DNA of 64,000 nucleotides from Bacteroidota bacterium (lineage in GTDB: Bacteria; Bacteroidota; Ignavibacteria; SZUA-365), in the NCBI GenBank assembly GCA_014860565.1, contig JACZJN010000031.1, positions 1 through 64,000 on the forward strand, read 5' to 3'. How positions within the stretch are numbered: position 1 is the first letter of the stretch; the number at the start of each line of letters is the position of its first letter. The notes under the pieces are model-generated. The model saw only the letters and a list, made by a program, of their open reading frames with translations, did no database searches and was not told the origin of the DNA. This document shows positions 8,563 through 18,340 of the stretch, piece by piece. The position numbers and the translations under genes were made by a program.

Positions 8563-8611
8563 GGCGCCGTGCGCACGAACACCCCGGCTCAGGTGCTCCC
8601 GAACTTCTTTC

Positions 8612-8655
8612 CACAGAAATTCAATGCCGACCTGTGCCGGCATTGAATTTCTGTG
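8612..8655. repeat. Perfect 18-bp hairpin upstream of the glycosidase gene
   Basis: CACAGAAATTCAATGCCG (8612-8629) and its exact reverse complement (8638-8655) are separated by 8 nt. The stem is long and has no T-tract, so it is not a classical terminator. It ends 25 nt before the glycosidase start codon and could occlude it or bind a regulator. A REP-like mobile palindrome is the alternative. Confidence 0.8.
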
Positions 8656-8680
8656 CAGGAATGTCCATGTTGTTCCCTGC

Positions 8681-10012
8681 ATGACAACACCACAGCGGTT
8701 CCCCGCATATTCGTTTCCCAAAGGATTCCTCTGGGGCACGGCCACTTCCGCGCATCAGGTGGAGGGCCATAATACCCGCAATAACTGGCATCAGTGGGAG
8801 CAGGAGCATGGACGCATCCTCGACGGCAGCACGTCGGGACGCGCCTGCGGCTGGTGGGAGGGGCACTGGCGCGAGGATCTCGACCGCGCCGCCGTGGCAG
8901 GACAGAATGCTCACCGCTGTTCGCTTGAGTGGAGCCGTTTGCAGCCCGCACCGGAAACCTGGGATGACGATGCCATCGCCTTTTACCGCGCGCTGCTTGA
9001 AGGGATGCACGCACGCGGACTATGTCCGCTCGTCACGCTCCATCACTACACCGACCCACAATGGTTCGCGGACGAGGGAGGTTGGCTGGGCCGCCGCGCC
9101 GTGCAGCGCTTCCGCGCTTACGCGACCGGAGTGATCGAGCGCTTCGGCGATCTGTGCGTGGACTGGTGCACATTCAACGAACCGAATGCGCTTGTGCTGC
9201 AGAGCTACGTCGGGGGGTACTATCCACCGGGGAAACGGAATATTTTGCTCGCGCTCTGTGCCGCGGTGCATATCGCACGGGCACACACTACCGCCTTCGA
9301 GGTCATCCACCACATCGCTCCGGAGGCGCGCGTCGGCATCGTTGTCCTGCATTACGACATTCAACCGTTGTATCCGCAACGGAAGGGGAATGTGCGGCTG
9401 ATTGGCATGATTGCACGGCTCGTCAACGATTTCTTTGCTGACGCCGTGATCCGGGGACAGTTCCCCGCTTTTCTCCCCTTTCCATCCAGAGACCTGCGGC
9501 CGGGTGCGCTCGATTTCTACGGACTCAATTACTACACCGGGGTCGAGCTCGGGTGGACCCCATGGCGGAAGCGGCATCTCGGTTTCAGCTTCAGGTACCC
9601 GCCCGAGGCGCCGCGAAGTCCATCCGGACTCGTGGCGCATTATCCCGAGGGATTCCGTCGCGTGCTCGACCACGTCGCGGGGTACGGCGTACCGGTGATC
9701 ATCACCGAGAACGGCATCGACGACGCCGACGACCGGCTGCGCCCCCGCTACATCGTCGAGCATCTGCGCGAAGCGGCGGCAGCCATTTCCAGGGGAATGC
9801 GCATCGAGGGATATTTCCATTGGAGTCTCGTCGACAACTTCGAATGGGAGAAAGGGTGGACGCACCACTTCGGCCTCTGGGAAATGGACCCGGAAACGCT
9901 CGTGCGGCGGGAGCGTGCGAGTGCGCGGCTGTACGCCGATATCTGTCATGCGAACGGCTTCACGGACGGTATCGCACACGAACACGAGGCCATGCTCCGC
10001 GTCGCGGAGTAA
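8681..10012 (+). CDS. Glycoside hydrolase family 1 (beta-glucosidase/beta-galactosidase type)
   Basis: 443 residues from 'MTTPQRFPAYSFPKGFLWG'; the longer ORF from 8624 runs through the hairpin and is unlikely. Family 1 features are clear: 'FLWGTATSAHQVEG' near the N-terminus, the acid/base Glu in 'FNEPNAL' (about residue 166), and the nucleophile Glu in 'IITENGIDD' (about residue 342). The region 'GYFHWSLVDNFEW' builds the sugar-binding site. GH1 enzymes hydrolyse terminal beta-linked glucose, galactose or related residues with retention. There is no signal peptide, so it should act on imported oligosaccharides in the cytoplasm. Substrate preference cannot be read from the sequence. The 5' hairpin suggests post-transcriptional control. 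Confidence 0.92.
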   Translation: MTTPQRFPAYSFPKGFLWGTATSAHQVEGHNTRNNWHQWEQEHGRILDGSTSGRACGWWEGHWREDLDRAAVAGQNAHRCSLEWSRLQPAPETWDDDAIAFYRALLEGMHARGLCPLVTLHHYTDPQWFADEGGWLGRRAVQRFRAYATGVIERFGDLCVDWCTFNEPNALVLQSYVGGYYPPGKRNILLALCAAVHIARAHTTAFEVIHHIAPEARVGIVVLHYDIQPLYPQRKGNVRLIGMIARLVNDFFADAVIRGQFPAFLPFPSRDLRPGALDFYGLNYYTGVELGWTPWRKRHLGFSFRYPPEAPRSPSGLVAHYPEGFRRVLDHVAGYGVPVIITENGIDDADDRLRPRYIVEHLREAAAAISRGMRIEGYFHWSLVDNFEWEKGWTHHFGLWEMDPETLVRRERASARLYADICHANGFTDGIAHEHEAMLRVAE

Positions 10013-10090
10013 AAAATCCTTTCCCGGGGGGAACGATCCGCGCGCACATGTGTCTTGTTCGCGTATCGTTCACACAAAGGAGAGGTTGCC

Positions 10091-12490
10091 ATGAAAATCG
10101 GGGGTTATTGTCTTCTATTTACATTGCTGCTGTTGACGGGCGTTCGTGCCCAGAACAAAGCCGCCTACGACCTGCATCCCGACGAGATCGCTATTCAGCA
10201 GGAGACATCGGCGCAGCAGGAAGAAACGCAGCAGAACGTGTTCCGCAAAACAGCGGCCGGCCCGCTCGAACGCACGGCGTTGTACAATGCGATCAGCTCC
10301 GCCACGCTGCTGCGCGGGGGATATTTCACTTTCGGCACCACGGGCGGCGCGTCCGCCGAACGGCACGACGACAATTGCCAGATTACCTTCGGACATCCGT
10401 ACGCGCTGACGTCGTTTGCCATGCTGTACTGGGACGGCACATGGTACCGCGCGGATCAATTTTTCAATGAAAGCGAACGCGAGCTCTCCGGTTTCCGTGA
10501 TACGATACTGCTGGTGATGGAGCGTCCGGGACTGCTGCGCTTCGAATTGTCCATCGAACAGAATCCCGTCACCGGCGCGCTGCGCCTGGCGCTGCTGCTG
10601 CGCAACCTCGATGCCGCGCCGCATGAAGCGGCACTTGCGTTGCAGATGGATCCGGCTCTCGGGCGCTGGGGCGACGCGGCGCTCTTTACCGACAATACGG
10701 TGATTTTGCACGATACGACGTTCACAGCCGCGGCCATGCCGACCTCGCTGCTCCTGCAGGAGCGGGCGCATCGCGTGCATGGCGGACTCCGGGCCCAGAT
10801 CAATTTCCCCGGCGCCGCACCGGAAATGCTGCGCGTCGAGAACTGGCAGCCCGCTCTCGGTACCGTCTTCGATCCGCGCGAACCGCGTCCCCGGCAGCTC
10901 TTTGATATCGTGCTGCATCCATCGTGGAGCGTGCAGACGCTCGATCCCGCCGGGGAATGTGCGGCGGTGCTCGCGTTGGAACTCCCGCAGCCGGATTTCG
11001 CCACAATGACCTTCATGCGATGGGACATGCCGACCGCGCTCACCATCGACAAGGGCGTGCTGTTTCCGCGTGACTTCCCGGTGATGGTTGAAACCTACAA
11101 CAACGGTCCCAACGCCCTGAGCAATACCGGGCTGCAGATTCCCGTCGATGGGACCGTGCATGGCACAAAAGCCGCGTGGACGCTCAATGCTGCTGCTTTC
11201 GATTACGGATACAACTCTCTGTCTTTCCACAGCGAAGAATTGTACGAGGAGGCCGTCGTTCCGGTGACCATGTACTGCGTATCCGGTGGAGAAACTCTCG
11301 ACAGCCTCGTTCGCTATGTCTACATCCCGGCCGTGCCGATCAGCGATACGGGACTCGCGATGCAGATCGACACCGTCGACACAGGCGGACTTCCCGAAGT
11401 AGCGGTCTTTTTCAGCGTCATGGATGAAGCGACGCAGGTCCCTGTCACTGCCATGCGAGCGGAACACGTGCGTCTTTTTGAAAACGGCGAGCGTATCCGC
11501 GATTTCACGTTGGGCAAGGAAGGACGCAGTGAAGTGAATGCCGTCGATATTGTTTTCGTGCTCGACGTGACCGGCAGCATGTCCGACGAAATCGCGTCCG
11601 TCCGCGACAACATCCAGTCCTTCGCCGATGACCTGACCGGCATGGGCATCAGCTACCGGCTCGGTATGGTGACCTTCGGCGATGAAATCCGCAAGACCTA
11701 CGCATTCACCTCGGATGCGCAGCAGTTCCGGCAGTCAGTCGGGCAGCAGTCCGCTTCCGGCGGCGACGACCGGGCGGAGAATTCCCTCGACGCGCTGTTC
11801 GCCGCGGCGCAGTTCGAATTCCGTCCGGCGGCGCATCGCCTGATCATCTGGATCACCGATGCCGACTATCATGAAAGTGACAACGTGACCCAGCGCACCG
11901 TTCCTGAAGTGCTCGCGGCGCTGCTCGGCAACGCCATCAGAGTGCACGCCATCGGCAGCAAATTCGACAAGAGCGATTACGACCGCATCATCGGTCCCAC
12001 CGGCGGCATGTACTTCGACATCAACGGCAACTTCAAGGACATTCTCGAAGAAATCTCCCGCTTCGATGTGAGCACGACATACGCATTGCGCTACACGACT
12101 CCGCATCCGTCGGCTTCTTCGCGGCTGGTCGAACTCGAAGTGCATTATGCGGGGAAGGGCGGCACGGGAAGCTGGATGATACAGGCGCCTCCCGGGCTGA
12201 CGGCACAGGCCGAGGTGCTCTGCTATCCGAATCCGTTCAATCCCGCCGTGAACATCCATGTACGGAATGCGGCGGAAGGCCGGGGCTGGCTGTCGGTGGT
12301 CGATGCGAGCGGCAGGGAAGTGCAGCGCTTCACCGTGGAGGGCGGGCGCAGCGACTATCAGTTTGTGTGGGACGCGGATCAGCGCGCCGGATACGTGCCG
12401 GCATCGGGCGTGTATTTTATCCATCTGCAATTGGCGCAGCCGGGAGGGACCCTGCTGCGGAAGACCACCAGCGTCGTCTATTCAAAGTAA
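10091..12490 (+). CDS. T9SS-exported von Willebrand factor A domain protein
   Basis: 799 residues. The ATG at 10091 follows AGGAGAGG and starts the signal peptide 'MKIGGYCLLFTLLLLTGVRA'. Residues of about 30-480 are a beta-rich region of unknown type. A vWA domain follows at about 485-665, with an intact MIDAS start 'FVLDVTGSMSDEI' (D-x-T-G-S) that should bind a divalent metal and a protein ligand. The T9SS sorting domain starts at 'CYPNPFNPAVNIHV' (about 711) and runs to the end. The protein is expected on the cell surface or outside. It forms an operon with the VIT/vWA gene 15 bp downstream. An adhesion or complex-assembly role is inferred from the domain. Confidence 0.85.
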   Translation: MKIGGYCLLFTLLLLTGVRAQNKAAYDLHPDEIAIQQETSAQQEETQQNVFRKTAAGPLERTALYNAISSATLLRGGYFTFGTTGGASAERHDDNCQITFGHPYALTSFAMLYWDGTWYRADQFFNESERELSGFRDTILLVMERPGLLRFELSIEQNPVTGALRLALLLRNLDAAPHEAALALQMDPALGRWGDAALFTDNTVILHDTTFTAAAMPTSLLLQERAHRVHGGLRAQINFPGAAPEMLRVENWQPALGTVFDPREPRPRQLFDIVLHPSWSVQTLDPAGECAAVLALELPQPDFATMTFMRWDMPTALTIDKGVLFPRDFPVMVETYNNGPNALSNTGLQIPVDGTVHGTKAAWTLNAAAFDYGYNSLSFHSEELYEEAVVPVTMYCVSGGETLDSLVRYVYIPAVPISDTGLAMQIDTVDTGGLPEVAVFFSVMDEATQVPVTAMRAEHVRLFENGERIRDFTLGKEGRSEVNAVDIVFVLDVTGSMSDEIASVRDNIQSFADDLTGMGISYRLGMVTFGDEIRKTYAFTSDAQQFRQSVGQQSASGGDDRAENSLDALFAAAQFEFRPAAHRLIIWITDADYHESDNVTQRTVPEVLAALLGNAIRVHAIGSKFDKSDYDRIIGPTGGMYFDINGNFKDILEEISRFDVSTTYALRYTTPHPSASSRLVELEVHYAGKGGTGSWMIQAPPGLTAQAEVLCYPNPFNPAVNIHVRNAAEGRGWLSVVDASGREVQRFTVEGGRSDYQFVWDADQRAGYVPASGVYFIHLQLAQPGGTLLRKTTSVVYSK

Positions 12491-12505
12491 TCGGAGGGAA
12501 GGATC

Positions 12506-14539
12506 ATGCAGCGCTTCATACAACTCGCATTGCTCTCCGTGCTGCTTTCGGGCACGGCGCTGGCCGACGGACTGCTCGTTCCATCCACCACGGGATATCC
12601 GACCTCGCTCCTGCGCAATCGTATGACCAGTGTTTCGGTCAATATCTCCGGAATCGTCGCGGAGACGGTGGTCTACCAGGAATTCGTCAACGAATGGTCG
12701 CGCACGACCGACGCCGTGTGGGCGTTTCCCCTGCCGGCGGATGCGCGAGCGACGGCATTCTACTACTGGCGGCACGACACGCTGTTTCAGGCCGTGCTGC
12801 GCGTGCAGGAACAGGTGATCACGCCGGGTACCGGCGAAGGCGGCGTACCGGCGGTGATCAATAATTATATCGGGAAAAACGGTCTGAAAATCGAATTAAA
12901 GGGCATTGAGCCATGGACCGTGCAACGTGTGGAACTGCATTACATCTCGGAGTGCGATTACAGCTTCGGGGAAGGATCGTACCGCTACCCGCTCGCATCG
13001 GCGGGACTGGTGAACAGGGCGCTCGATCTGTTCGAGTTCCGGGTCCGCCTGCATGCCGGCGCGGCGATCACCGATTACACGCTGCTGCCTGAAGGAGAAG
13101 TGGGGGAGGAGCACGAAGCCCCGGAATCGCTTTCAATCGTACTGCAGAAATCGAAGGCCTATGTCAGTTCCGACGTTGAATTCCAGTGGAAGGCGGAAAG
13201 CAACGCCATGGCGGTGGATTTCTTCTCGAGCAAGCCCGACAGCGCGGATGGTTACTACGCGCTGCTGGTGCGTCCGCCGGATCTTCCGGCCGCGGGAGAC
13301 ATCATCCGTAAGCGCGCCGTGTTCATCATCGAGCAGTCGTCGCGCATGTACGGCGTGGCGATGGAACAGACGAAAACCGCGGTAACGCAGGCGCTGGCGT
13401 CGCTGGCGCCCGGTGACGAATTCAACGTCCTCGCCTTCGCATACAGCACGCGCATGGCATTTCCCGGCGTGGTCAGCGCGACGGCGGAGAACATCGCGGC
13501 CGCGCAGAATTTCGTCGCGGCCCTCACGGCATCCGGCGGAAGCCAGCTTGGTCCGGCGCTCGAAACCGCGTTCACGATGCTGCCTGCCGACAGCCTGCAC
13601 AACATGATCATCGGCGTTGCGGCGGGCTATTCGCCGGTTGATCCCGATGTCGTCACGCGGCAGAACCTCATCGGCGCGAACATCATCATGATCGGCCTCG
13701 GTAACGACGTCGACCGGTCGCGTCTGGAAATGATCGCCGAGCAGAATCGCGGTTTCGCACGATTCCTTCCGCTCAACACGGCCATGGGACCGGAGATGGC
13801 GCGCATTTTCCGTTCACTCGCCCAACCCCTCATGCGCGACGTGGGCATGGAGTATCCCGACGTCAACGTGTACGGCGTGCGTCCCGATCCTGTCCCGCCC
13901 CTGTTCGCCGGCATGCACACGCTGACCGCGGGCCGTTACCGGAAACCCGGGGTTTCACCCATGTCTCTCTTCGGCGAGGGAGCCGGCGGCTTCCGCGCCT
14001 ACAATTTCCAGCTCGATTTCGCGGGCGGACGCGGGGCGACCAGCATCGCCGAGAAGCTCTGGGCCAAGCTGATGATCGACGGCATGGAGCGTGAGATCGA
14101 CGTGCACGGCGTGCGACCGTCGCTGAAGGACAGCCTCATCGCCGTCAGTCTCGCCTCCGGCATCCGCTGCCGTTACACCGCGTACATCGCCGACTACATC
14201 AACGTGGTGACCGGCATCGAAACGCCGGAAACGAAACCGGTGCCCGGCGAGAGCACCCGGATCGTGGACAATTATCCGAATCCGTTCAATCCCACGACCA
14301 GCATACGCATTTACATCCACGGTGACCGGATCGCGGGCAGCGGACTGCAGCTGCTGATTTACGACATGCTCGGGCGGCTGGTGCGCATCATCGACCTGTC
14401 GCATCTCCCCGCTGGAACGCACGTCATCGTCTTCGACGGTCGCGACATGAACGGTGCAGCGCTCCCAAGCGGCACCTACACGCTTACGCTCGCAGGTGCG
14501 GGTGTGTACAGCACGCGAAATATCGTGCTGATGAAATAG
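12506..14539 (+). CDS. T9SS-exported VIT + vWA-like domain protein
   Basis: 677 residues with GGAGGGAAGG before the ATG. The signal peptide is 'MQRFIQLALLSVLLSGTALA'. Residues of about 22-160 resemble the VIT (vault/inter-alpha-trypsin) domain: 'VVYQEFVNEWSRTTDAVWAF', 'FPLPADARATAFYYW'. A vWA fold follows at about 275-450. Its MIDAS is degenerate: the expected D-x-S-x-S is replaced by 'IIEQSSRM', so metal-dependent binding may be lost. The T9SS domain begins 'NYPNPFNPTTSIRIY' at about 588. VIT and vWA are commonly paired in secreted proteins of this group. The intact MIDAS of the upstream partner contrasts with the decayed one here, suggesting division of labour. Confidence 0.85.
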   Translation: MQRFIQLALLSVLLSGTALADGLLVPSTTGYPTSLLRNRMTSVSVNISGIVAETVVYQEFVNEWSRTTDAVWAFPLPADARATAFYYWRHDTLFQAVLRVQEQVITPGTGEGGVPAVINNYIGKNGLKIELKGIEPWTVQRVELHYISECDYSFGEGSYRYPLASAGLVNRALDLFEFRVRLHAGAAITDYTLLPEGEVGEEHEAPESLSIVLQKSKAYVSSDVEFQWKAESNAMAVDFFSSKPDSADGYYALLVRPPDLPAAGDIIRKRAVFIIEQSSRMYGVAMEQTKTAVTQALASLAPGDEFNVLAFAYSTRMAFPGVVSATAENIAAAQNFVAALTASGGSQLGPALETAFTMLPADSLHNMIIGVAAGYSPVDPDVVTRQNLIGANIIMIGLGNDVDRSRLEMIAEQNRGFARFLPLNTAMGPEMARIFRSLAQPLMRDVGMEYPDVNVYGVRPDPVPPLFAGMHTLTAGRYRKPGVSPMSLFGEGAGGFRAYNFQLDFAGGRGATSIAEKLWAKLMIDGMEREIDVHGVRPSLKDSLIAVSLASGIRCRYTAYIADYINVVTGIETPETKPVPGESTRIVDNYPNPFNPTTSIRIYIHGDRIAGSGLQLLIYDMLGRLVRIIDLSHLPAGTHVIVFDGRDMNGAALPSGTYTLTLAGAGVYSTRNIVLMK

Positions 14540-14617
14540 ACGGATCGTGCGCCGTTGAACGAATAATCGTACCTTTCACACCGTAATATCCGTGAAAAGA
14601 CGATGCAGGAACGGCGC

Positions 14618-16858
14618 ATGGGCGAAAGTCGAAAGAAGATAAAAGCACGCGGCAATCCGCAGGTTCGAGAAAACGGATCGTGGATTGCCGCGCTGCCGTT
14701 TCTCGCGATCGCGCTGCTGCGCATCGGAGCGGCGTTTGTGCCCGAGGCGCGCGTATGGGGACTGCACGCGCTGGCCTATCTGCCCCTCTGGGCAGCCGTG
14801 CTGCTGGGAGCCGCAGGGCTGCTCTTCGCGACACCGCTGCTCTACCGCATTTTCTCCTGGAAGGCGCGCACTTTTCTCGCCGTGTCATCAACGGCACCCG
14901 CATGGCTGTGGCCGGTATTGATGGCCGTGATTGCCGGCGCGCTGTTCTGGGTGTTCCGCATGCAGACCTATTTTCTCGGGGACGGTGCGGTGTATCTCGC
15001 CGAGATCTACCGCTACACTTCCGGTCTGCCGTACGTGCATGACGTCCTGTTCTCCACCTGGTCCGCACCACTCACGGGCGCGGGTATCGCGACATTGGCG
15101 ATGTATCTGAGCAAAAGCGTCACCGAGCCCGGTTCGCTGATGGCGTACACGCAATCCGCGTTCTGGCTGAGCGGCCTTGTTGCGGGGATGGCGTATATCC
15201 TGCTGAGCTTCACCGCGGCGCGCCGGATGTTCCGGGATGCCGAGCTGCGCTTCGGTTTCCTGATACTGCTGCTGTTCACTCCAGGTGTACTGTTCTTCTT
15301 CGGCTACGTCGAATACTACACGCTATTCTTCACCACCGGACTTGCGTACTTTCTCACGCTCACGCTCGCTGTCCGCGGACAGATCAGCGTTGCGTGGCCT
15401 GCCGCGGCGTTTGTTCTGATGTGCGCATTCCACCTCATGGGGGTGCTCGCCCTGCCGTCGCTCCTGCTGCTCGTCGTTCTGCGTTTCGGGGGTGATGCAG
15501 GCAGGCGCCTGCTGAAGCCGGCGGTCGTCTTTTCCGCGATAGGCGCCGTGCTGATCGCCGCGGGTGTGTACTATTTCGCGTCGGGCATCGCGTGGGACGG
15601 AAGCCGCGTCGCACTCGCGCTGCAGCCGTTCGGGAGCGAAGGAGCGGTACAGCAATACACGCTGCTCTCGGGCTGGCATCTCGTCGACGTACTGAACCTG
15701 CTTTTCCTCCTCGCGGCACCGGTGGTCCCTCTGCTGTTTTTCCTGCCCTTGCGTGAGAAGCTGCGTGATACGGAGATGCTCATCGCAATCACCAACCTTG
15801 TATTCTTTTCCTTTCTGCTGTTTTTCGGGTACACCTGTTTCGGCATGGCGCGGGACTGGGATGTGAACACCCTCTGGGCGGTGGCGCTGCTGTTTGTCTT
15901 CGCAGCCGCAATGCGTGACGTTCGTCCCGACGCCTGGCGTTATCGGATGTATCTCGCCGCGGGAGCAGCGATGACCGCCTTGCTGCCATGGATTGCGGTG
16001 AACGTCACAACCGACGCATCCGTGACGCGCTTCCGGCAAATCATGGCGCTGGATGACCGGCATCTGACCGGCGATTTCGCCCTCAACGGCTACGAGCATT
16101 TGCGCAAGTATTATCGCTCCGTCGGCGATGTGGAAGGCACGCTCTGGGCCATCAGAAAGAAGATCGAAATGGTGGGGTATCAGTCCGATTATTCCGCTTA
16201 TCTCACTGAGGCGTTGAAGCTGCAGGATGGCGTAAAAATGCGCGAGGCCTTTGATTTCGCCACTAGTCAGCTGCGAACGAGACTCGGAGAGATGGAACGG
16301 CGCGGCGTCGACACACTGTATGCCGGACATCGCAGCGCACTGCTGGAGCGCTACTACGAATGCGTGCTCGAAAGTCATTTCCGATCATCCACACCGGGCT
16401 TCAGTGCCGCATACGTCGACGATCATATTGCGTGGCTGCGCGAGCGCGCGAGTGGCGAACCCTTGTTCCGGCTTGTCGAATCACGTATCAACGCCGACCG
16501 CCATGGCACGGAGATGCCGTTGGCGCTGGTGGAAGCAGCGGCCAGGGAGTTTTACGGGAGTCCGACGCTCGCCCTCGGCATCGCCGCCGTGCTCTCCCAC
16601 TCCGGGCAATTCGCTGACGCCGTGGATGTCCTTCAGCGCTCGTTCACGCGCAATCCCGAAACATCGCTGCTCGCGCTATACCTCGCCGAGACGGAACTGA
16701 AGATGCAGCCCCAGCGTCTCACCGATGCCGAGGCGCATCTCCGCGCCGTGCTTGCGAACCCGGAAGGCGTCACGATTCAGAACGAGGGCGAACGCGCACG
16801 CCTGCTCCAGTGGGCAGCGGATATGCTGAAGAGGATAGAGGAGAGCAGAGGGGAATAA
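14618..16858 (+). CDS. Large polytopic membrane protein with C-terminal TPR-like tail
   Basis: About 746 residues from the ATG at 14618, which has AGGA seven nt upstream; a second ATG lies at 14603. Residues of about 20-480 contain roughly a dozen hydrophobic spans, with the periplasmic-looking motifs 'YFLGDGAVYLAEIYRY' and 'FFFGYVEYYTLFF'. The D-G after the first spans and the overall layout recall GT-C glycosyltransferases, but no diagnostic D-D/E pair is clear. The last 250 residues are helical and TPR-like ('ALGIAAVLSHSGQFADAVDV'). A role in assembling surface glycans or lipoproteins is possible but unproven. The gene follows the vWA pair in the same direction. Confidence 0.65.
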   Translation: MGESRKKIKARGNPQVRENGSWIAALPFLAIALLRIGAAFVPEARVWGLHALAYLPLWAAVLLGAAGLLFATPLLYRIFSWKARTFLAVSSTAPAWLWPVLMAVIAGALFWVFRMQTYFLGDGAVYLAEIYRYTSGLPYVHDVLFSTWSAPLTGAGIATLAMYLSKSVTEPGSLMAYTQSAFWLSGLVAGMAYILLSFTAARRMFRDAELRFGFLILLLFTPGVLFFFGYVEYYTLFFTTGLAYFLTLTLAVRGQISVAWPAAAFVLMCAFHLMGVLALPSLLLLVVLRFGGDAGRRLLKPAVVFSAIGAVLIAAGVYYFASGIAWDGSRVALALQPFGSEGAVQQYTLLSGWHLVDVLNLLFLLAAPVVPLLFFLPLREKLRDTEMLIAITNLVFFSFLLFFGYTCFGMARDWDVNTLWAVALLFVFAAAMRDVRPDAWRYRMYLAAGAAMTALLPWIAVNVTTDASVTRFRQIMALDDRHLTGDFALNGYEHLRKYYRSVGDVEGTLWAIRKKIEMVGYQSDYSAYLTEALKLQDGVKMREAFDFATSQLRTRLGEMERRGVDTLYAGHRSALLERYYECVLESHFRSSTPGFSAAYVDDHIAWLRERASGEPLFRLVESRINADRHGTEMPLALVEAAAREFYGSPTLALGIAAVLSHSGQFADAVDVLQRSFTRNPETSLLALYLAETELKMQPQRLTDAEAHLRAVLANPEGVTIQNEGERARLLQWAADMLKRIEESRGE

Positions 16859-16917
16859 CGATATACACGCATGCACTGTGGGACCTGACGGAGTCGATAC
16901 AGGGAGATGGCGTCGCC

Positions 16918-17274
16918 GTGCTCGCTTTGCTTCTCGGGTTTTCCGCGAGTGCACAGGGCCAAGGGAAGAGTATGAAGATCCCCTACGGTATGACCTTCAA
17001 CCTCTGCAACGGGGAAACGATCGAAACCACCGGGAATGTAAACATCGTCTACAGCTTCGAGCAAGACAAGAACGGCTGCATCAGGGTGCTGTCCCACGGC
17101 AACTCGCAAAACGTCCGCGGCGTGGGTCTCGAGTCGGGTGACGAGTATCGCATCATCGATGTCGGCAGTACGAAGGTATCGGACGTCACCCTCTGCGAGG
17201 GTTGTACGATCGACGTTGACATCGTCGGCACGCCTTTTTTCCGTTGCGGGGAACGGAAGCGCCGGTGTTATTGA
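16918..17274 (+). CDS. Small secreted hypothetical protein, start uncertain
   Basis: About 118 residues if started at the GTG 16918. The first residues ('LALLLGFSASAQG') look like the end of a Sec signal peptide. The rest is beta-rich ('FNLCNGETIETTGNVNIVY', 'CIRVLSHGNSQNV') with several cysteines and no known domain. The in-frame ORF extends back into the upstream gene without a good start. An ATG at 16907 sits in another reading frame and would give a fuller signal peptide if one base were gained or lost. The gene may therefore carry a frameshift or use the weak GTG. The following lipoprotein gene starts 65 bp downstream. Confidence 0.4.
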   Translation: MLALLLGFSASAQGQGKSMKIPYGMTFNLCNGETIETTGNVNIVYSFEQDKNGCIRVLSHGNSQNVRGVGLESGDEYRIIDVGSTKVSDVTLCEGCTIDVDIVGTPFFRCGERKRRCY

Positions 17275-17339
17275 TGTTCAGGGAATTACCCGGCATCTCT
17301 CGTGTCTATTGAGTACGTTGCAACACAGGAGAACGATAG

Positions 17340-18224
17340 ATGCGCTCAACCGCTTCGAACATATTCGTTGCCGCACTCGCATGCCTGGCTCTCGCAAGCT
17401 GTGACTACCAGTCGAGCACGCGCCCGGAGCCATGGCGCCCGCAGTACTCATCGCTGGAGGCGGCCGTCCGCGACAGCCTGGGAGCGTACGAGCTGTACCT
17501 GTCCGACATCGGAGATTCCCTTTCTCCGACGGTAGGCAAGCTGAAGAATCTGAAAACCCTCCGCATCGGCAACAGTCACATCCGCTTTCTGCCGGAAGAA
17601 TTCCGTCAACTTGTTTCGCTTGAGACGCTCATCCTCGACAAGACGGACTGTGCGGATATTCCCCCGCAGATATACAGCCTGACATCCCTGAGGGAATTCC
17701 ATTTCGCCGATCATCGGCCGGAGGACATTCCTGACGGACTTGCGGCGCTTGATCTCGAGGTCCTCGATTTCACGCACAACTACCTCAACTCCATTCCTGA
17801 ATGGCTGCAGAAAAAAAATACATTGCGATCGCTCGATCTGGAACGGAATGGCTTCAGCACGTTTTGTGTGGAGGAGGGGGCGTTCCCGAACCTGACGGAA
17901 CTCGTCTTGTCACAAAACATCCTCATCGCGTTTCACACCGCACCAGGCGCATTCGCGAAGCTCACGACGCTGTTCCTGGGCTGGAATAAGCTGACGGCAA
18001 TACCTGAGGCGGTTGACAGTATCGCCGTGGAGTGGCTGGATCTGCAGGCTGATCCCATCCGAACGATCCCGCGCTGGCTGCAGCAGAAACGCGGATTGGA
18101 GATACTTTCGTTCGGCCAGAATGGACTCGCTTCCTTCCCCTCCGATACCGGTACATACAAGGATCTGGTGGCTCTCTATATCCGCACCCGTCTCCCGGAT
18201 ACGGACATTTCATTCTCATACTAA
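17340..18224 (+). CDS. Leucine-rich-repeat lipoprotein
   Basis: 294 residues with AGGAG before the ATG. The signal 'IFVAALACLALASC' ends in a lipobox (L-A-S-C21), so the mature protein is lipid-anchored. From about residue 65 there are roughly 8 leucine-rich repeats of 22-24 residues ('LKNLKTLRIGNSHIRFLPE', 'LVSLETLILDKTDCADIPP', 'LRSLDLERNGFSTF'), forming a curved binding scaffold. Such lipoproteins are typical cell-surface recognition modules in this group. It precedes the giant T9SS protein gene by about 115 bp in the same direction and may belong to the same transcription unit. The ligand is unknown. Confidence 0.85.
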   Translation: MRSTASNIFVAALACLALASCDYQSSTRPEPWRPQYSSLEAAVRDSLGAYELYLSDIGDSLSPTVGKLKNLKTLRIGNSHIRFLPEEFRQLVSLETLILDKTDCADIPPQIYSLTSLREFHFADHRPEDIPDGLAALDLEVLDFTHNYLNSIPEWLQKKNTLRSLDLERNGFSTFCVEEGAFPNLTELVLSQNILIAFHTAPGAFAKLTTLFLGWNKLTAIPEAVDSIAVEWLDLQADPIRTIPRWLQQKRGLEILSFGQNGLASFPSDTGTYKDLVALYIRTRLPDTDISFSY

Positions 18225-18340
18225 AGCGGTTGCAATGTGGCAGTATTGCATGTGGTTATCTGAAAACATACCTTTCCGGCATTCCTGAACTTGAACGCGG
18301 TGTCCTGACTTCGCGCGTCATTGTTCCACCGGAGGCGGGT

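Noticed and set aside
10115-11467. 450-residue minus-strand ORF
   Set aside because: Antisense to the vWA protein gene, which has a signal peptide, MIDAS and T9SS tail. The ORF is a shadow of high GC content.
15323-16378. 351-residue minus-strand ORF
   Set aside because: Antisense to the polytopic membrane protein. The Gln/Arg/His-rich product is typical of a reversed hydrophobic frame.
14618-16858. Calling the membrane protein a defined GT-C glycosyltransferase
   Set aside because: Topology is similar but no clear catalytic D-D/E loop is visible, so I left the function open.
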